In this document: positions 27,689-37,086 of the stretch, in pieces
How positions within the stretch are numbered: the stretch's first letter is position 1
Layout of the letters: each line of letters starts with the position of its first letter
Assembly (NCBI RefSeq): GCF_019634845.1
Contig: NZ_JAHCAQ010000018.1
Span: forward strand, 20,769 to 84,768
Source: Dokdonella sp.
GTDB taxonomy: Bacteria > Pseudomonadota > Gammaproteobacteria > Xanthomonadales > Rhodanobacteraceae
Length of the DNA: 64,000 nucleotides
Reading direction: 5' to 3'
Translations under genes and position numbers: made by a program
The notes under the pieces: model-generated
Databases searched by the model: none
Told to the model about the DNA's origin: nothing
What the model saw: the letters and a program-made list of their open reading frames with translations, nothing else

Positions 27689-28377
27689 CAGGCCAGGCCC
27701 AGCGCCTGCACCAGTTGGCGTGGCGTCGCAACGATCGCGTCGGCGCCCCAGGTGGCCGGGTCGTCGCCGTCGAGGTAGCCCCAGCCCGCGATGAGCGCGG
27801 CGGTACCGGCGGCGCGACCGGCGCGCACGTCGCGCAGGTCGTCACCGACCATGACGACCCGCGCCGGGTCGATGCGCAGTTGCGCACAGGCATGCAGCAC
27901 GGGAGCCGGGTCGGGCTTGCGTTGCGGCAGCGTGTCACCCGCCACGAGCACGCGGCTGTCGGCCAGCAGCGGCAACTGCGCGAGCAGCGGCTGCGCGAGC
28001 CAGCCCGGCTTGTTGGTGACGATGCCCCAGGCGATGCCGCGCGCCACCAGCGCATCGAGCGCCTCGCGGATGCCGTCGTAAAGGCAGGTGCGATGCGTCA
28101 TCGCCACCGCGTAGAGGTCGAGGAAACGCGGCAGCCACTGGTCGAGCATCGCGTCGTCGGCGCCGGGCAGGCCCTTGCGCAGCATGGCGCGGCCACCGGC
28201 CGAAACCACGCGGCGCACGGCCGCGGCATCGGGTGCGGGCGCGCCCAGCTCGACGCACAGGGCCTCGACCGCGGCAACGAGATCGGGTGCCGAATCGATG
28301 AGCGTACCGTCGAGATCGAACAGCACGGCCTGCGGCGCGCAGGCAAGGCGCGTGCCCGACCTGGCGCGGTCCGCCAT
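27688..28377 (-). CDS. gph: Phosphoglycolate phosphatase-like HAD hydrolase
   Basis: This 229-residue HAD-IA enzyme of the Gph type removes phosphate from 2-phosphoglycolate, a by-product of DNA end repair. The nucleophile motif is FDLDGTLIDS (Asp21, Asp23). Motif II lies in WGIVTNKPG, motif III is the Lys in RKPDPAPV, and motif IV is MVGDDLRDVRAG. The frame continues upstream without stops, but the ATG at 28377 matches the family length. It sits between the mtaD-type deaminase and the phytoene-synthase-like gene. Some related proteins act on other small phosphates. Confidence 0.88.
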   Translation of the reverse strand: MADRARSGTRLACAPQAVLFDLDGTLIDSAPDLVAAVEALCVELGAPAPDAAAVRRVVSAGGRAMLRKGLPGADDAMLDQWLPRFLDLYAVAMTHRTCLYDGIREALDALVARGIAWGIVTNKPGWLAQPLLAQLPLLADSRVLVAGDTLPQRKPDPAPVLHACAQLRIDPARVVMVGDDLRDVRAGRAAGTAALIAGWGYLDGDDPATWGADAIVATPRQLVQALGLA

Positions 28378-28394
28378 CGACGCCAGCGGCGCGC

Positions 28395-29708
28395 TCACGG
28401 CGCCAGGCGCTCGCGCCAGCGCTGCGCCTTGGCGACGAGCTCGTCGCCATCGAGGTCGACGAGCCGACGTTCGTGCAGCTTGCGGCGGCCAGCGACCCAC
28501 ACGTCGCTGACCTGGTGGCGCCCGGCGGCGTAGACGATCTGCGACACCACGTCGTACAACGGCTGGGTCTCGAGCGCGTCGAGCCGGATCGCCGCGAGGT
28601 CGGCCTGCTTGCCGGCCTCGATGCTGCCGATCGAGGCTTCCCATCCGAGCGCACGCGCGCCGCCGAGCGTGGCGGCCTGCAGCACCGCGGTCGCGTCGAG
28701 CGCCCGCGCGTCGCCGGCCACGGCCTTGGCGACGAGGGCCGCACTGCGCATTTCGCCGAGCATGTCGAGGTCGTTGTTGCTGGCGCAGCCGTCGGTGCCG
28801 AGCGCGAGGTTGACACCGGCCGCGCGCAGCTTCTGCGCCGGACAAAAGCCCGAGGCGAGCTTGAGATTGGATTCGACGCAGTGGACCACCGACACGCCGG
28901 CTTCGGCACAGGCGGCGATTTCGGCATCGTCGAGCTGGGTCATGTGGACCGCGATGAGGTGGTCGTTGACCAGGCCAAGCCCCTGCATGCGCGCGAACGG
29001 CCTGACGCCATGGTCGCGACGCGAGTCGTCGATCTCCTGCGCGGTTTCGTGCAGATGCAGGTGCACGGGCACGTCGAGCTGGTCGGCCAGCACGCGGATG
29101 CGGCGGAAGCTCTCGTCGGACACCGTGTAGGGCGCATGCGGCGCAAAGCTCGTGCCGATCAGCGCCTCGCCACGGAATTCGTCGTGGACCGCGAGACCCT
29201 TGTCGAAATACTCGTCGCGGCTGGCCGCCCATGCGGTCGGGAACTCGATGACCGGCAGCCCGACCATGGCACGGAAGCCCAGGCGGCGGTAGGTGGCCGC
29301 CTGCACGTCCGGGAAGAAATAGTTTTCGTTGCAGCAGGTGGTTCCGCCGCGCAGCATTTCGGCCACCGCCAGCTCCACGCCATCACGCACGTATGCGGCG
29401 CTCATGGCGCGCGCTTCGGCCGGCCAGATGTGCTCGTTGAGCCACTGCATCAGCGGCAGGTCATCGGCCAGACCGCGCATCAGCGTCATCGGATTGTGGG
29501 TGTGGGCATTGACCAGCCCCGGAATCAGCGCATGCTGCGGCAGCTCGACGCGCTCGCGCGGCGCGTAGCGCTCGCGCGCCTGGGCCAGCGGCAACACCGC
29601 CACGATGCGGTCGGCCACGATCGCGACCGCGTGCCCCTCGAGCACGACGCCGGCCGGCTGGACCGGAATCAGCCAGCGCGATTCGATGAGGAGGTCGATG
29701 GCTTGCAT
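28395..29708 (-). CDS. mtaD: TRZ/ATZ family amidohydrolase, probable 5-methylthioadenosine/S-adenosylhomocysteine deaminase
   Basis: This 437-residue metal-dependent hydrolase of the amidohydrolase superfamily has the first metal histidines in LVNAHTHNP. Further motifs are HLHLHETAQE, a His in AVHMTQLDD and the metal Asp in LGTDGCASNNDLD. The pattern matches the MtaD/SsnA group, which deaminates methylthioadenosine or S-adenosylhomocysteine. Substrate assignment is from family, not tested. gph follows 18 bases after its stop. Relatives in this order often have ubiG between the two, but none is here. Confidence 0.88.
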   Translation of the reverse strand: MQAIDLLIESRWLIPVQPAGVVLEGHAVAIVADRIVAVLPLAQARERYAPRERVELPQHALIPGLVNAHTHNPMTLMRGLADDLPLMQWLNEHIWPAEARAMSAAYVRDGVELAVAEMLRGGTTCCNENYFFPDVQAATYRRLGFRAMVGLPVIEFPTAWAASRDEYFDKGLAVHDEFRGEALIGTSFAPHAPYTVSDESFRRIRVLADQLDVPVHLHLHETAQEIDDSRRDHGVRPFARMQGLGLVNDHLIAVHMTQLDDAEIAACAEAGVSVVHCVESNLKLASGFCPAQKLRAAGVNLALGTDGCASNNDLDMLGEMRSAALVAKAVAGDARALDATAVLQAATLGGARALGWEASIGSIEAGKQADLAAIRLDALETQPLYDVVSQIVYAAGRHQVSDVWVAGRRKLHERRLVDLDGDELVAKAQRWRERLAP

Positions 29709-29959
29709 GGGAAAGGACCCGGATCGGGGGCGCGATCAGCGCCCGGGTGGCGGCACGAGTGCCGGTCGGTGCAGGCGGCGCCGCAGCGGTGCCGGCGAGC
29801 GGCTGGCCGCGCCGAAGGCGCGAAACCGGCCAAGCGGCACTGCCGAACCACTGACCCGGCATCGACCTGGTGGGCCGGCGACGCGCAACCAGCGCGACGC
29901 TGACCGTGGCGCGCGCCGCCCGCGGTCGGTGCCGGCGAATGCACGCGGCGCCCGCTGCC
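29709..29959. other. Intergenic between mtaD and efp, no gene seen
   Basis: This 251-base GC-rich gap separates minus-strand genes. It should hold the mtaD promoter and the efp 3' end. I see no clear -10/-35 pair, terminator or codon-like frame. Confidence 0.5.
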
Positions 29960-30526
29960 TCACTTCACGCGCGACATGTACTCGCCGGTGCGCGTGTCGA
30001 CCTTGATCTTCTCGCCCTGCGCGACGAACAGCGGCACGCGCACCACGGCGCCGGTCTCGAGCTTGGCCGGCTTGCCGCCGCCGCCCGATGTGTCGCCACG
30101 CACGCCGGGATCGGTCTCGGCGATTTCCAGCTCGACGAAGATCGGCGGCGTCACCGTCAGCGGCGCCCCGTTCCACAGCGTCATGATGCAGACCTCGTTG
30201 CCCTTGAGCCACTGCGCCGCGTCGGCCATCGCATTGCGATCGGCGGCGATCTGCTCATGGCTGGACGGATCCATGAAGTGCCAGAACTCGCCATCGGAGT
30301 ACAGGAACTCCATGTCGGTATCCATGACGTCGGCGGCATCGACCGAATCGGTCGACTTCATGGTCATTTCCTGGGTGCGGCCGGTCTTGAGGTTGCGGTA
30401 CTTGACCCGCGTGAAGGCCTGACCCTTGCCGGGCTTGACGTATTCGGTGTCCACGATCGTGCACGGATAACCATCGACGATGATCTTCTGACCGTTCTTG
30501 ACATCGTTCATGCCGTAACTGGCCAT
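29960..30526 (-). CDS. efp: Elongation factor P
   Basis: This 188-residue ribosome-associated factor relieves stalling at polyproline stretches. Its three beta domains are all present, and the tip loop reads KPGKGQ with the modifiable lysine at position 34, exactly where EpmA/EpmB-type beta-lysylation occurs. The ending [13 protein letters not shown] is the usual EF-P C-terminus. The start is the ATG at 30526 with AGGAG upstream. A TTG two codons earlier is less likely. epmB is divergent 103 bases away. Confidence 0.97.
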   Translation of the reverse strand: MASYGMNDVKNGQKIIVDGYPCTIVDTEYVKPGKGQAFTRVKYRNLKTGRTQEMTMKSTDSVDAADVMDTDMEFLYSDGEFWHFMDPSSHEQIAADRNAMADAAQWLKGNEVCIMTLWNGAPLTVTPPIFVELEIAETDPGVRGDTSGGGGKPAKLETGAVVRVPLFVAQGEKIKVDTRTGEYMSRVK

Positions 30527-30628
30527 GGGCAACTCCTGCTATGAATTTTTGTAAGGAAGGCGGCACGCGCCATGCGCGGCACTAGAATGCACGACCCTGC
30601 CGCCGAACCTGCGAAAAGTGATCCCGCC

Positions 30629-31672
30629 ATGATACCTGCTAAACGGCCAGCCGCGCAGCCCGTGCGCTGGCAGCAGTCGTGGCGAGAAGCGGTCACCGAC
30701 GCCGGCGAACTGCTCGATCTGCTGGGCCTGGCGGCCCATGCCGACAGCCTCCTTGCGGCTGCCGACACCGGTTTTGCGCTGCGCGTGCCGCGCGGCTTCG
30801 TCGCCCGCATGCGGCATGGCGACCCGCGTGACCCGCTGCTGCTGCAAGTGCTGCCGCAGGCGGCCGAACTGGGCGCGGCGCCGGGGTACACGCACGACGC
30901 GGTGGGCGACCTGGCCGCCCGCGCCGCCAACGGCGTCCTGCACAAGTACCACGGCCGCGCGCTGTTGATCGCGACCGGTTCCTGCGCCATCAACTGCCGC
31001 TACTGCTTCCGCCGCCATTTTCCCTATGCGCAGCAGACGGCCGCCGCGAACCACTGGGACGAAGCACTGGCCTGGCTGCGCAGCGACACCTCGATCAGCG
31101 AGGTCATCCTGTCCGGAGGCGACCCACTGGCGCTGGCCACCCCCAAGCTCGTCGAGCTGAGCCAGGCGCTGGCAGCGATGCCGCACGTGCGGCGGCTGCG
31201 CATCCATTCGCGACTGCCGATCGTGCTGCCCGAGCGCATCGACCGTGAGTTCACCGCCTGGCTGGCGCAGCTGCCGTTGCAGCGCGTGCTGGTCGTGCAT
31301 GCCAACCATGCCAACGAGATCGACGCGAGCGTCGAGCAGGCGTGCGCGGCGCTGCGCGCGGCCGGCGTCACCCTGCTCAACCAGTCGGTGCTGCTGCGTG
31401 GCATCAACGACAGCGTGGCCGCGCTCGGCGCCCTGTCGGAGCGCCTGTTCGAATGCGGCGTGCTGCCCTACTACCTGCACTTGCTCGACCGCGTGCACGG
31501 CGCCGCCCACTTCGAGGTCGAACCCGCGCAGGCGCTGGCCATCGTCGATGGCCTGCGCGCCACGCTGCCGGGCTATCTGGTGCCGCGCCTGGTGCGCGAA
31601 GTGGCCGGCGCGCCGTGCAAGACCCCGGTCGAGCACGGCGCGGCGATGGCGCAACGCGATGGAATCGAGTAA
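30629..31672 (+). CDS. epmB: EF-P beta-lysylation protein EpmB (radical SAM lysine 2,3-aminomutase)
   Basis: This protein of about 347 residues converts L-alpha-lysine to R-beta-lysine for EF-P modification. The radical-SAM cluster motif is CAINCRYC (Cys119, Cys123, Cys126). The PLP-binding region lies near the C-terminus (VPRLVREVAGAPCKTP). Other landmarks are ILSGGDPL and RLRIHSRLPIVLPERI. The frame opens at 30572; the ATG at 30629 begins the usual MIPA start, while 30587 remains possible. A TAGAAT at 30583-30588 could be the -10 box, which favours the later start. The epmA ligase is not in this window. Confidence 0.92.
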   Translation: MIPAKRPAAQPVRWQQSWREAVTDAGELLDLLGLAAHADSLLAAADTGFALRVPRGFVARMRHGDPRDPLLLQVLPQAAELGAAPGYTHDAVGDLAARAANGVLHKYHGRALLIATGSCAINCRYCFRRHFPYAQQTAAANHWDEALAWLRSDTSISEVILSGGDPLALATPKLVELSQALAAMPHVRRLRIHSRLPIVLPERIDREFTAWLAQLPLQRVLVVHANHANEIDASVEQACAALRAAGVTLLNQSVLLRGINDSVAALGALSERLFECGVLPYYLHLLDRVHGAAHFEVEPAQALAIVDGLRATLPGYLVPRLVREVAGAPCKTPVEHGAAMAQRDGIE

Positions 31673-31715
31673 ATATCCACCCATGCGCCGGATCGTGCTC
31701 GCACACGCCAGCGCC

Positions 31716-31735
31716 GGCCGACCGGAACGTCGGCC
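31716..31735 (+). terminator. GC hairpin between epmB and fimX
   Basis: A perfect 7-bp stem, GGCCGAC/GTCGGCC, with a CGGAAC loop lies 43 bases after the epmB stop. There is no T-run. Candidate 3' end structure. Confidence 0.3.
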
Positions 31736-31803
31736 ACGTGAACCCTGCGAACATCCACGCCACGCGCCCTGCTGGTATGGATCAATGGAGACCTGACGCA
31801 GCC

Positions 31804-33888
31804 GCCATGACCAAATCCACCACGCTCATCAAGCTCCTGCTGGTCGACGACTCGGTCGAAAGCGCCGAGCAGATCATCAGCATCCTGCGCAACGGCGGCA
31901 TTGCCGTGCGCCCTGCCCGCGCCAGCAACGAGGCCGAGCTGGAAGAGGCTTTCGGGCAGCCCAGCCACGCCCCCGACCTCATCGTCGTGTCGCTCGACCG
32001 CACCAGCATGACGATCCCGCAGATCCGCGAGATCAGCGAGCGCCGCGGCCGCGACAGCACCCTCATCGTCACTGCGGCGCAACTCAACGACGCGGCCGTG
32101 GTCAAGTCGTTCCAGGACGGCGCGCGGGCGGCGATGCTGCGCACGTCGCACGAACACGTGCAGATCATCGTCAAGCGCGAATACGAAGCACTCGCGATGC
32201 GGCGCAGCGTACGCCGCCTGGAAGCGTCGCTGCGCGAGTCCGAACGTCGCGCCGATGCCCTGCTCGACTCCTCGCGCGATCCGATCGCCTTCGTGCACGA
32301 GGGCATGCACGTGCGCGCCAACAAGGCCTATCTGGACATGTTCGGCTACGAAACCTTCGAGGACATCGAAGGCGTATCGATCCTGGACATGATCGCCGCG
32401 CCCGATGCGGATGACTTCAAATCGCTGCTCAAGCGCCTGTCCAAGGGTGAAAAGCCACCGCAGCGACTCAATCTCAAGGCGCAGCGCGCCGACGGCTCCA
32501 CGTTCGACGCCGCGATGGAGTTCGCCGAGGCCAGCTTCGAGGGCGAGCCCTGCCAGCAGATCACGTTCCGCCTGCAGGCGTCCGACCCGGACCTGCACGA
32601 GAAGCTCGACGAGCTGCGTGCCAAGGACCTGGTCACCGACCTGTTCAACCGCACCCACATGCTCACCCAGATCGACAATGCCTGCGGCCTGGCCGCCAAC
32701 GGCACGCTCGACCAGGCACTGCTGCTGGTCGAGCCCGACGGGTTCCGCGCGGTGCTCGACAGCATCGGCATCGGCAGCGCCGACCTGCTGCTCGGCGACA
32801 TGGCGACGCTGCTGCGCAAGTCGTTGCGCGAGGGCGACATCGCCGGGCGCGTGGGCGACCATCTGTTCGCGATCCTGCTGCACAAGCGCGATGCCGCCGC
32901 CACCAACCAGTTCGCCGAAACCCTGCGCAGTGCCTTCGCCGAACACATCTTCGAGATCGGCAAGAAATCGGTGAGCCTGACCGCAAGCATCGGCGGCGCG
33001 CTGCTGGGCGAACGCAACGCCAATGCCACCGGGCTCATGGACGATGCCGCGACGGCGCTGCGCCAGGCGCAGGGCGATGGCGGCAACCGCGCGCAGATCC
33101 ACGACCCGGCGGCGCAGGACAAGGCCGCCGTGGCGCGTGCGCAGCAGTGGCTCAAGGCCATCGACGACGCGCTCGCCAACGACGGCTTCGTGCTCTACCA
33201 CCAGCCGATCATCGCGCTGCACGGCGCCGAGGGCGGCGGCGACTTCTACGAAATCCTGCTGCGCATGAATGGGCCCAACGGCGAAATCCTGCCCGGCCAT
33301 TTCCTGCCGATCGCCGAACGCAGCGGTCGCATGCCGGCGATCGATCGCTGGGTGATCGCCAAGGCGATCCGCGCGATCGCCGAGCGCGAGCGCGCCGGCA
33401 ACCGCACCACGTTCTTCATCAAGCTCACGCCCCAGTCGCTCGAGGACCAGACCCTGGTGGCCTGGATCGCCCAGCAGCTCAAGAGCGAGCGCCAGCGCGG
33501 CGATTCGCTCGTGTTCGAGATGCCCGAGAGCAAGGTGGTCACGAGCCTCAAGCAGGTGCATGCGTTTGCGCGCGCACTGGAGCAGATCCACTGCAATTTC
33601 GCGCTCGAGCAGTTCGGTGCGGGACTCAATTCCTTCCAGCTGCTCAAGCACGTGCCGGCGCGCTACCTCAAGATCGACCGCCACTACATGGCCGACCTGC
33701 CCAAGCAGAAGGAAAACCAGGACAAGGTCAAGGAAATCTGCAACCAGGCGCACCAGCTGGGCAAGCTGACCGTGGCCGAGTTCGTCGAGGATGCGGCCAG
33801 CATGTCGATCCTGTTCGGCTGCGGCGTCAACTTCGTGCAGGGCAATTTCCTGCAGGAACCCGAGAAGATCCTCAGCCACGCCGCCTGA
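31804..33888 (+). CDS. fimX: FimX-like c-di-GMP receptor (degenerate REC-PAS-GGDEF-EAL)
   Basis: This 694-residue protein is nearly the length of Pseudomonas FimX, which controls type IV pilus assembly by binding c-di-GMP and acting on PilB/PilZ. A REC-like domain (about 1-125) has Ser in the phosphoacceptor position of DLIVVSLD. A PAS domain follows (about 150-265). The GGDEF domain has GDHLF instead of GGDEF (351-355), and the EAL domain has EIL instead of EAL (483-485). All three catalytic motifs are lost, so it is a receptor rather than an enzyme. The start at 31804 begins MTKSTTLIKLLLVDD. Pilus genes are outside the window. Confidence 0.92.
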   Translation, partial: AMTKSTTLIKLLLVDDSVESAEQIISILRNGGIAVRPARASNEAELEEAFGQPSHAPDLIVVSLDRTSMTIPQIREISERRGRDSTLIVTAAQLNDAAVVKSFQDGARAAMLRTSHEHVQIIVKREYEALAMRRSVRRLEASLRESERRADALLDSSRDPIAFVHEGMHVRANKAYLDMFGYETFEDIEGVSILDMIAAPDADDFKSLLKRLSKGEKPPQRLNLKAQRADGSTFDAAMEFAEASFEGEPCQQITFRLQASDPDLHEKLDELRAKDLVTDLFNRTHMLTQIDNACGLAANGTLDQALLLVEPDGFRAVLDSIGIGSADLLLGDMATLLRKSLREGDIAGRVGDHLFAILLHKRDAAATNQFAETLRSAFAEHIFEIGKKSVSLTASIGGALLGERNANATGLMDDAATALRQAQGDGGNRAQIHDPAAQDKAAVARAQQWLKAIDDALANDGFVLYHQPIIALHGAEGGGDFYEILLRMNGPNGEILPGHFLPIAERSGRMPAIDRWVIAKAIRAIAERERAGNRTTFFIKLTPQSLEDQTLVAWIAQQLKSERQRGDSLVFEMPESKVVTSLKQVHAFARALEQIHCNFALEQFGAGLNSFQLLKHVPARYLKIDRHYMADLPKQKENQDKVKEICNQAHQLGKLTVAEFVEDAASMSILFGCGVNFVQGNFLQEPEKILSHAA

Positions 33889-33908
33889 CGCAGCCGTGGC
33901 GACAGCCA

Positions 33909-33934
33909 GGCCGGTCGCCGCATGGCGACCGGCC
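33909..33934. terminator. Strong hairpin between convergent fimX and htpX
   Basis: A perfect 11-bp stem, GGCCGGTCGCC/GGCGACCGGCC, with a GCAT loop fills most of the 58-base convergent gap. Neither side has a T-run. Its position suggests a bidirectional end structure. Confidence 0.5.
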
Positions 33935-33946
33935 CGCCCTCGGCCC

Positions 33947-34825
33947 TCAGCGCGCAGCGCGCAACGCGGCGATACGCTCTTCCAACGGCGGATGGCTCAT
34001 GAACAGCCGCGACAGGCCGCCCTCGCCCGACACACCGAACGCCGCCAGCGCCTTGGGCAGCGTGTTCTCGCCGCGATTGCCGGCCAGCCGCTGCAGCGCG
34101 GCAATCATCGCCTCGCGTCCGGCCAGGTTGGCGCCACCGGCATCGGCGCGGAATTCGCGCCAACGCGAGAATGCCATCACGATGAGCGAGGCCAGCGCGC
34201 CCAGCACGAGCTGCAGCACCATGACGATGCCGAAATAGGCCAGACCGCCACCGCCCTCGCGGTTGCCGCTGATGGCACGATCGACCACGGTGCCGATCAC
34301 GCGGGCCAGGAAGATGACGAACGTGTTGAGCACGCCCTGCAGCAGCGTCATCGTGACCATGTCGCCATTGGCGACGTGGCTGATCTCGTGGCCGAGCACG
34401 GCATCGACCTCGTTGCGGTCCATGCCCTGCAACAGGCCCGTGCTGACCGCCACCAGCGAGCTGTTGCGGGTCATGCCGGTCGCGAACGCGTTCATCTCGG
34501 GCGCGTCGTAGACCGCCACCTCGGGCATGCCGATGCCGGCCTTGTCGGCGTGGCGGCGCACGCTGTCGAGCAGCCATTGTTCGGTGGCATTGCGCGGCTG
34601 GGTGATCACCTGCGCATGCGTGGTCATCTTGGCGATGAACTTGGACATCGCCAGCGAGATGAACGAGCCACCCATGCCGAGCACGGCCGACATGATCAGC
34701 AGTCCCTCGAAATTGATGCCGCCGCGCCGATAGGCGTAGACGTCGAGCCCGGTCAGCTTGACGACGATCGTCAGCAGCGCCATGACGGCGAGGTTGGTCA
34801 GAACGAACAGTACGATACGCAGCAT
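33947..34825 (-). CDS. htpX: Membrane protease HtpX
   Basis: This 292-residue M48 zinc metalloprotease of the inner membrane degrades damaged membrane proteins. The zinc motif is HEISH (146-150), with the third-ligand Glu in [13 protein letters not shown]-terminal helices lie at about residues 5-22 and 40-60, and two more at about 160-180 and 195-218. Length and helix order are as in E. coli HtpX. The frame continues upstream to 35611, but the ATG at 34825 begins the canonical [11 protein letters not shown]. It is often heat- or envelope-stress-controlled; no promoter was identified here. Confidence 0.96.
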   Translation of the reverse strand: MLRIVLFVLTNLAVMALLTIVVKLTGLDVYAYRRGGINFEGLLIMSAVLGMGGSFISLAMSKFIAKMTTHAQVITQPRNATEQWLLDSVRRHADKAGIGMPEVAVYDAPEMNAFATGMTRNSSLVAVSTGLLQGMDRNEVDAVLGHEISHVANGDMVTMTLLQGVLNTFVIFLARVIGTVVDRAISGNREGGGGLAYFGIVMVLQLVLGALASLIVMAFSRWREFRADAGGANLAGREAMIAALQRLAGNRGENTLPKALAAFGVSGEGGLSRLFMSHPPLEERIAALRAAR

Positions 34826-34966
34826 GCAAGACTCCGATACCAGATTGCAGCAGTCGACGGGATCGTACGCGAAATGCGCGTACCTGAGCGGCAGATGGGG
34901 GCGACTTGCCGCTTTCAAAGCCGCGCCCGGGCGTGCTTGGACCCGGCCACCACGGGAACGTTGCCG

Positions 34967-35854
34967 ATGACACTGCCCTACCGCGGACGCTTTGCGCCCT
35001 CGCCGACCGGCCGCCTCCACTTCGGCTCGCTGGTCGCCGCACTCGGCAGCTGGCTGCACGCCCGCGCCGCGCAGGGTCGCTGGCTCGTCCGCATCGAGGA
35101 CCTCGACCGCGACCGCGAGGTCGCCGGTGCCGCGCAGGACATCCTCGCCACGCTGGCTGCGCTCGGCATGAGCTCCGACGAGACGGTGCTGCTGCAAAGC
35201 GCGCGCCAACCGGTCTACGCCGCCGCACTGCAGCGACTGGCCGCGGCCGATGCGGCGTATCGCTGCTGGTGCAGCCGCGCCGACCTGGCCGCAGTCGGCG
35301 GCATCCATCCGGCGCGCTGCGTGGCGCGCCCGACCGCGCGGCCGCCGGCATGGCGCCTGCGCGTCGGGAAGGCCGCCATCGGCTTCGACGACCGCATCTG
35401 CGGTCATTGCCACCAGAGCCTGGCCGCCGATGTCGGCGATTTCGTCATCTGGCGCGCCGATGGCGTGTGCGCCTACCAGCTCGCGGTAGTGGTGGACGAC
35501 GCGGCACAAGGCATCACCGAGGTCGTGCGCGGCGTCGACCTGCTCGACTCGACCCCGCGCCAGATCCTGCTGCAACGGTTGCTGGACTTGCCGACACCAC
35601 GCTACGCGCACCTACCGCTCGTGCTCGACGCGCAGGGCCGCAAGCTCAGCAAGCACGAGGCGGCGCGACCGGTGGTGGCGAGCGATCCACTGCCGGCGCT
35701 GCGCGCGGCACTGGGCTTTCTCGGCCAGCCCATACCAGCCGCCGACCACGTGGGCGACCTGCTCGCGCAGGCCGTGCGCGGGTTCGCTGCCGACCGCATT
35801 GCGCGGCCAACCGAAGCGGCGATTGCGGCAGCGCGTAATGCATCCGCACAATGA
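34967..35854 (+). CDS. gluQ: Glutamyl-queuosine tRNA(Asp) synthetase
   Basis: This 295-residue truncated GluRS paralogue attaches glutamate to queuosine of tRNA-Asp. The class I signature is [12 protein letters not shown], with HFGS in place of HIGH. The KMSKS-like loop is KLSKHE. A zinc site is suggested by CWCSR and CGHCH. The anticodon-binding C-terminal domain of GluRS is absent, as expected. The ATG at 34967 follows weakly spaced GGAACG. A hairpin with a T-run lies 20 bases downstream, before phaB. Confidence 0.93.
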   Translation: MTLPYRGRFAPSPTGRLHFGSLVAALGSWLHARAAQGRWLVRIEDLDRDREVAGAAQDILATLAALGMSSDETVLLQSARQPVYAAALQRLAAADAAYRCWCSRADLAAVGGIHPARCVARPTARPPAWRLRVGKAAIGFDDRICGHCHQSLAADVGDFVIWRADGVCAYQLAVVVDDAAQGITEVVRGVDLLDSTPRQILLQRLLDLPTPRYAHLPLVLDAQGRKLSKHEAARPVVASDPLPALRAALGFLGQPIPAADHVGDLLAQAVRGFAADRIARPTEAAIAAARNASAQ

Positions 35855-35874
35855 ATGAGCACAATCACCGTGCT

Positions 35875-35899
35875 GGCACCGCTCGGTGCCACACTTTTT
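35875..35899 (+). terminator. Probable rho-independent terminator after gluQ
   Basis: The stem GGCACC/GGTGCC with loop GCTC is followed by ACAC and five T residues. It lies between the gluQ stop (35854) and the phaB ribosome site. The 4-base gap before the T-run makes it weaker than a classic terminator; an attenuator role is possible. Confidence 0.6.
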
Positions 35900-35915
35900 C
35901 CAACAGGAGTCCATC

Positions 35916-36656
35916 ATGACGGCACGCGTCGCCCTCGTTACGGGAGGTACCGGCGGCATCGGTACCGCAATCTGCAGGCATCTGGCCTCGCTCGGCCACA
36001 AGGTCGCCACCAATTACCGTGACGAGGCCAAGGCCACGGCCTGGCTCGAAGCACAGAAGAAAGCTGGTTTCGACTTCGCGCTCGCCAAGGGCGACGTCTC
36101 CGACCCGGTGGTCGCCGAGGCCATGGTGCGCGACGTGGAGCGCCAGCTCGGCCCGGTCGAGATCCTCGTCAACAATGCCGGCATCACGCGCGACACGACC
36201 TTCCACAAGATGAGCGCGCAGCAGTGGCAGGAAGTCATCAACACGAACCTCGGCTCGTGCTTCAACGTGACGCGCCCCGTGATCGACGGCATGCGCGGGC
36301 GCAAGTGGGGACGCATCGTGCAGATCAGCTCGATCAATGGCCAGAAGGGCCAGTACGGCCAGGCCAACTACGCCGCGGCCAAGGCCGGCATGCACGGCTT
36401 CACGATCTCGCTGGCGCAGGAAAACGCCAAGTTCGGCATCACCGTCAACACGGTGTCGCCCGGCTACGTCGGCACCGACATGGTGATGGCCGTGCCCGAG
36501 GACGTGCGCAACAAGATCGTCGCGCAGATCCCGGTCGGGCGCCTGGGCGAGCCCGACGAGATCGCCTTCGCCGTCGGCTTTTTCGCCGACGAGCGCGCGT
36601 GCTGGATCACCGGCGCCAACCTGGCGATCAACGGCGGCCAGTACATGGGTTGGTAG
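35916..36656 (+). CDS. phaB: Acetoacetyl-CoA reductase PhaB-like
   Basis: This 246-residue SDR enzyme reduces acetoacetyl-CoA to (R)-3-hydroxybutyryl-CoA with NADPH, for polyhydroxybutyrate. The nucleotide site is TGGTGGIG. The NNAG motif is NNAGITRD and the catalytic Ser-Tyr-Lys are in ISSINGQKGQYGQANYAAAK (about 138-157). That Q-G-Q-Y-G-Q-A-N-Y stretch is typical of PhaB rather than FabG. CAACAGGAG precedes the ATG at 35916. It opens the PHA locus with phaR and a second reductase downstream. No phaA or phaC is seen here. Confidence 0.92.
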   Translation: MTARVALVTGGTGGIGTAICRHLASLGHKVATNYRDEAKATAWLEAQKKAGFDFALAKGDVSDPVVAEAMVRDVERQLGPVEILVNNAGITRDTTFHKMSAQQWQEVINTNLGSCFNVTRPVIDGMRGRKWGRIVQISSINGQKGQYGQANYAAAKAGMHGFTISLAQENAKFGITVNTVSPGYVGTDMVMAVPEDVRNKIVAQIPVGRLGEPDEIAFAVGFFADERACWITGANLAINGGQYMGW

Positions 36657-37086
36657 CGCATGCGCTTGTCCGGCGCCCTCCGGCGCCGGACGCATGCGCT
36701 ACCAGGTGAGACAGGATGTCGAACGGGCCGCGCCGCAGGGATGCCTGCTGGCCTCGGCCCATCACCCAACCGGCGCCGGACGCATGCGCTACCAGGTGAG
36801 ACAGGATGTCGAACGGGCCGCGCCGCAGGGATGCCTGCTGGCCTCAACCCATCACCCAACCAGCGCCGGACGCATGCGCTGCCAGGTGCGACTGCGATGT
36901 CGAGCGGGCTGCGCTGCAGGGATGCCTGCGGCATTCCGCGCCGCCACCCCGCTGGCGCCGCGCCGGCACCCGTCCGCGCAGTGCCGGTTCCTGCTGCCGC
37001 GTTCGGCCCGGCTGCCGTGCCGCCACCGCAACCGCGGCGCGCCGGGCAAACTGGTGCGTCGCACCACATTCTGCTAGCGTTGACGC
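36657..37086. repeat. 430-base gap holding a 90-bp tandem repeat (2.8 copies)
   Basis: Copies begin at 36681 (CGGCGCCGGACGCATGCGCT), 36771 and 36861, with an exact 90-base period. The first two copies are nearly identical. The third is shortened and diverged, ending near 36937. Each copy contains a GCAGG-GATG-CCTGC inverted repeat. As 90 is a multiple of 3, the repeat is open in more than one frame, but none has a ribosome site. The remaining 150 bases before phaR show nothing clear. Confidence 0.9.

Noticed and set aside
28473-29903. 476-codon plus-strand frame opposite the mtaD gene
   Set aside because: Antisense to a full-length amidohydrolase. It has no ribosome site and no domain.
31573-33879. 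768-codon minus-strand frame opposite fimX
   Set aside because: Mirror of an intact FimX-like gene; no recognisable motif.
36681-36937. CRISPR-like array
   Set aside because: The units are contiguous 90-base tandem copies with no unique spacers, and there are no cas genes in the window.
36694-37077. Repeat-encoded 127-codon frame in the phaB-phaR gap
   Set aside because: It stays open only because the 90-base period is a multiple of 3. There is no ribosome site, and other frames of the repeat are also open.
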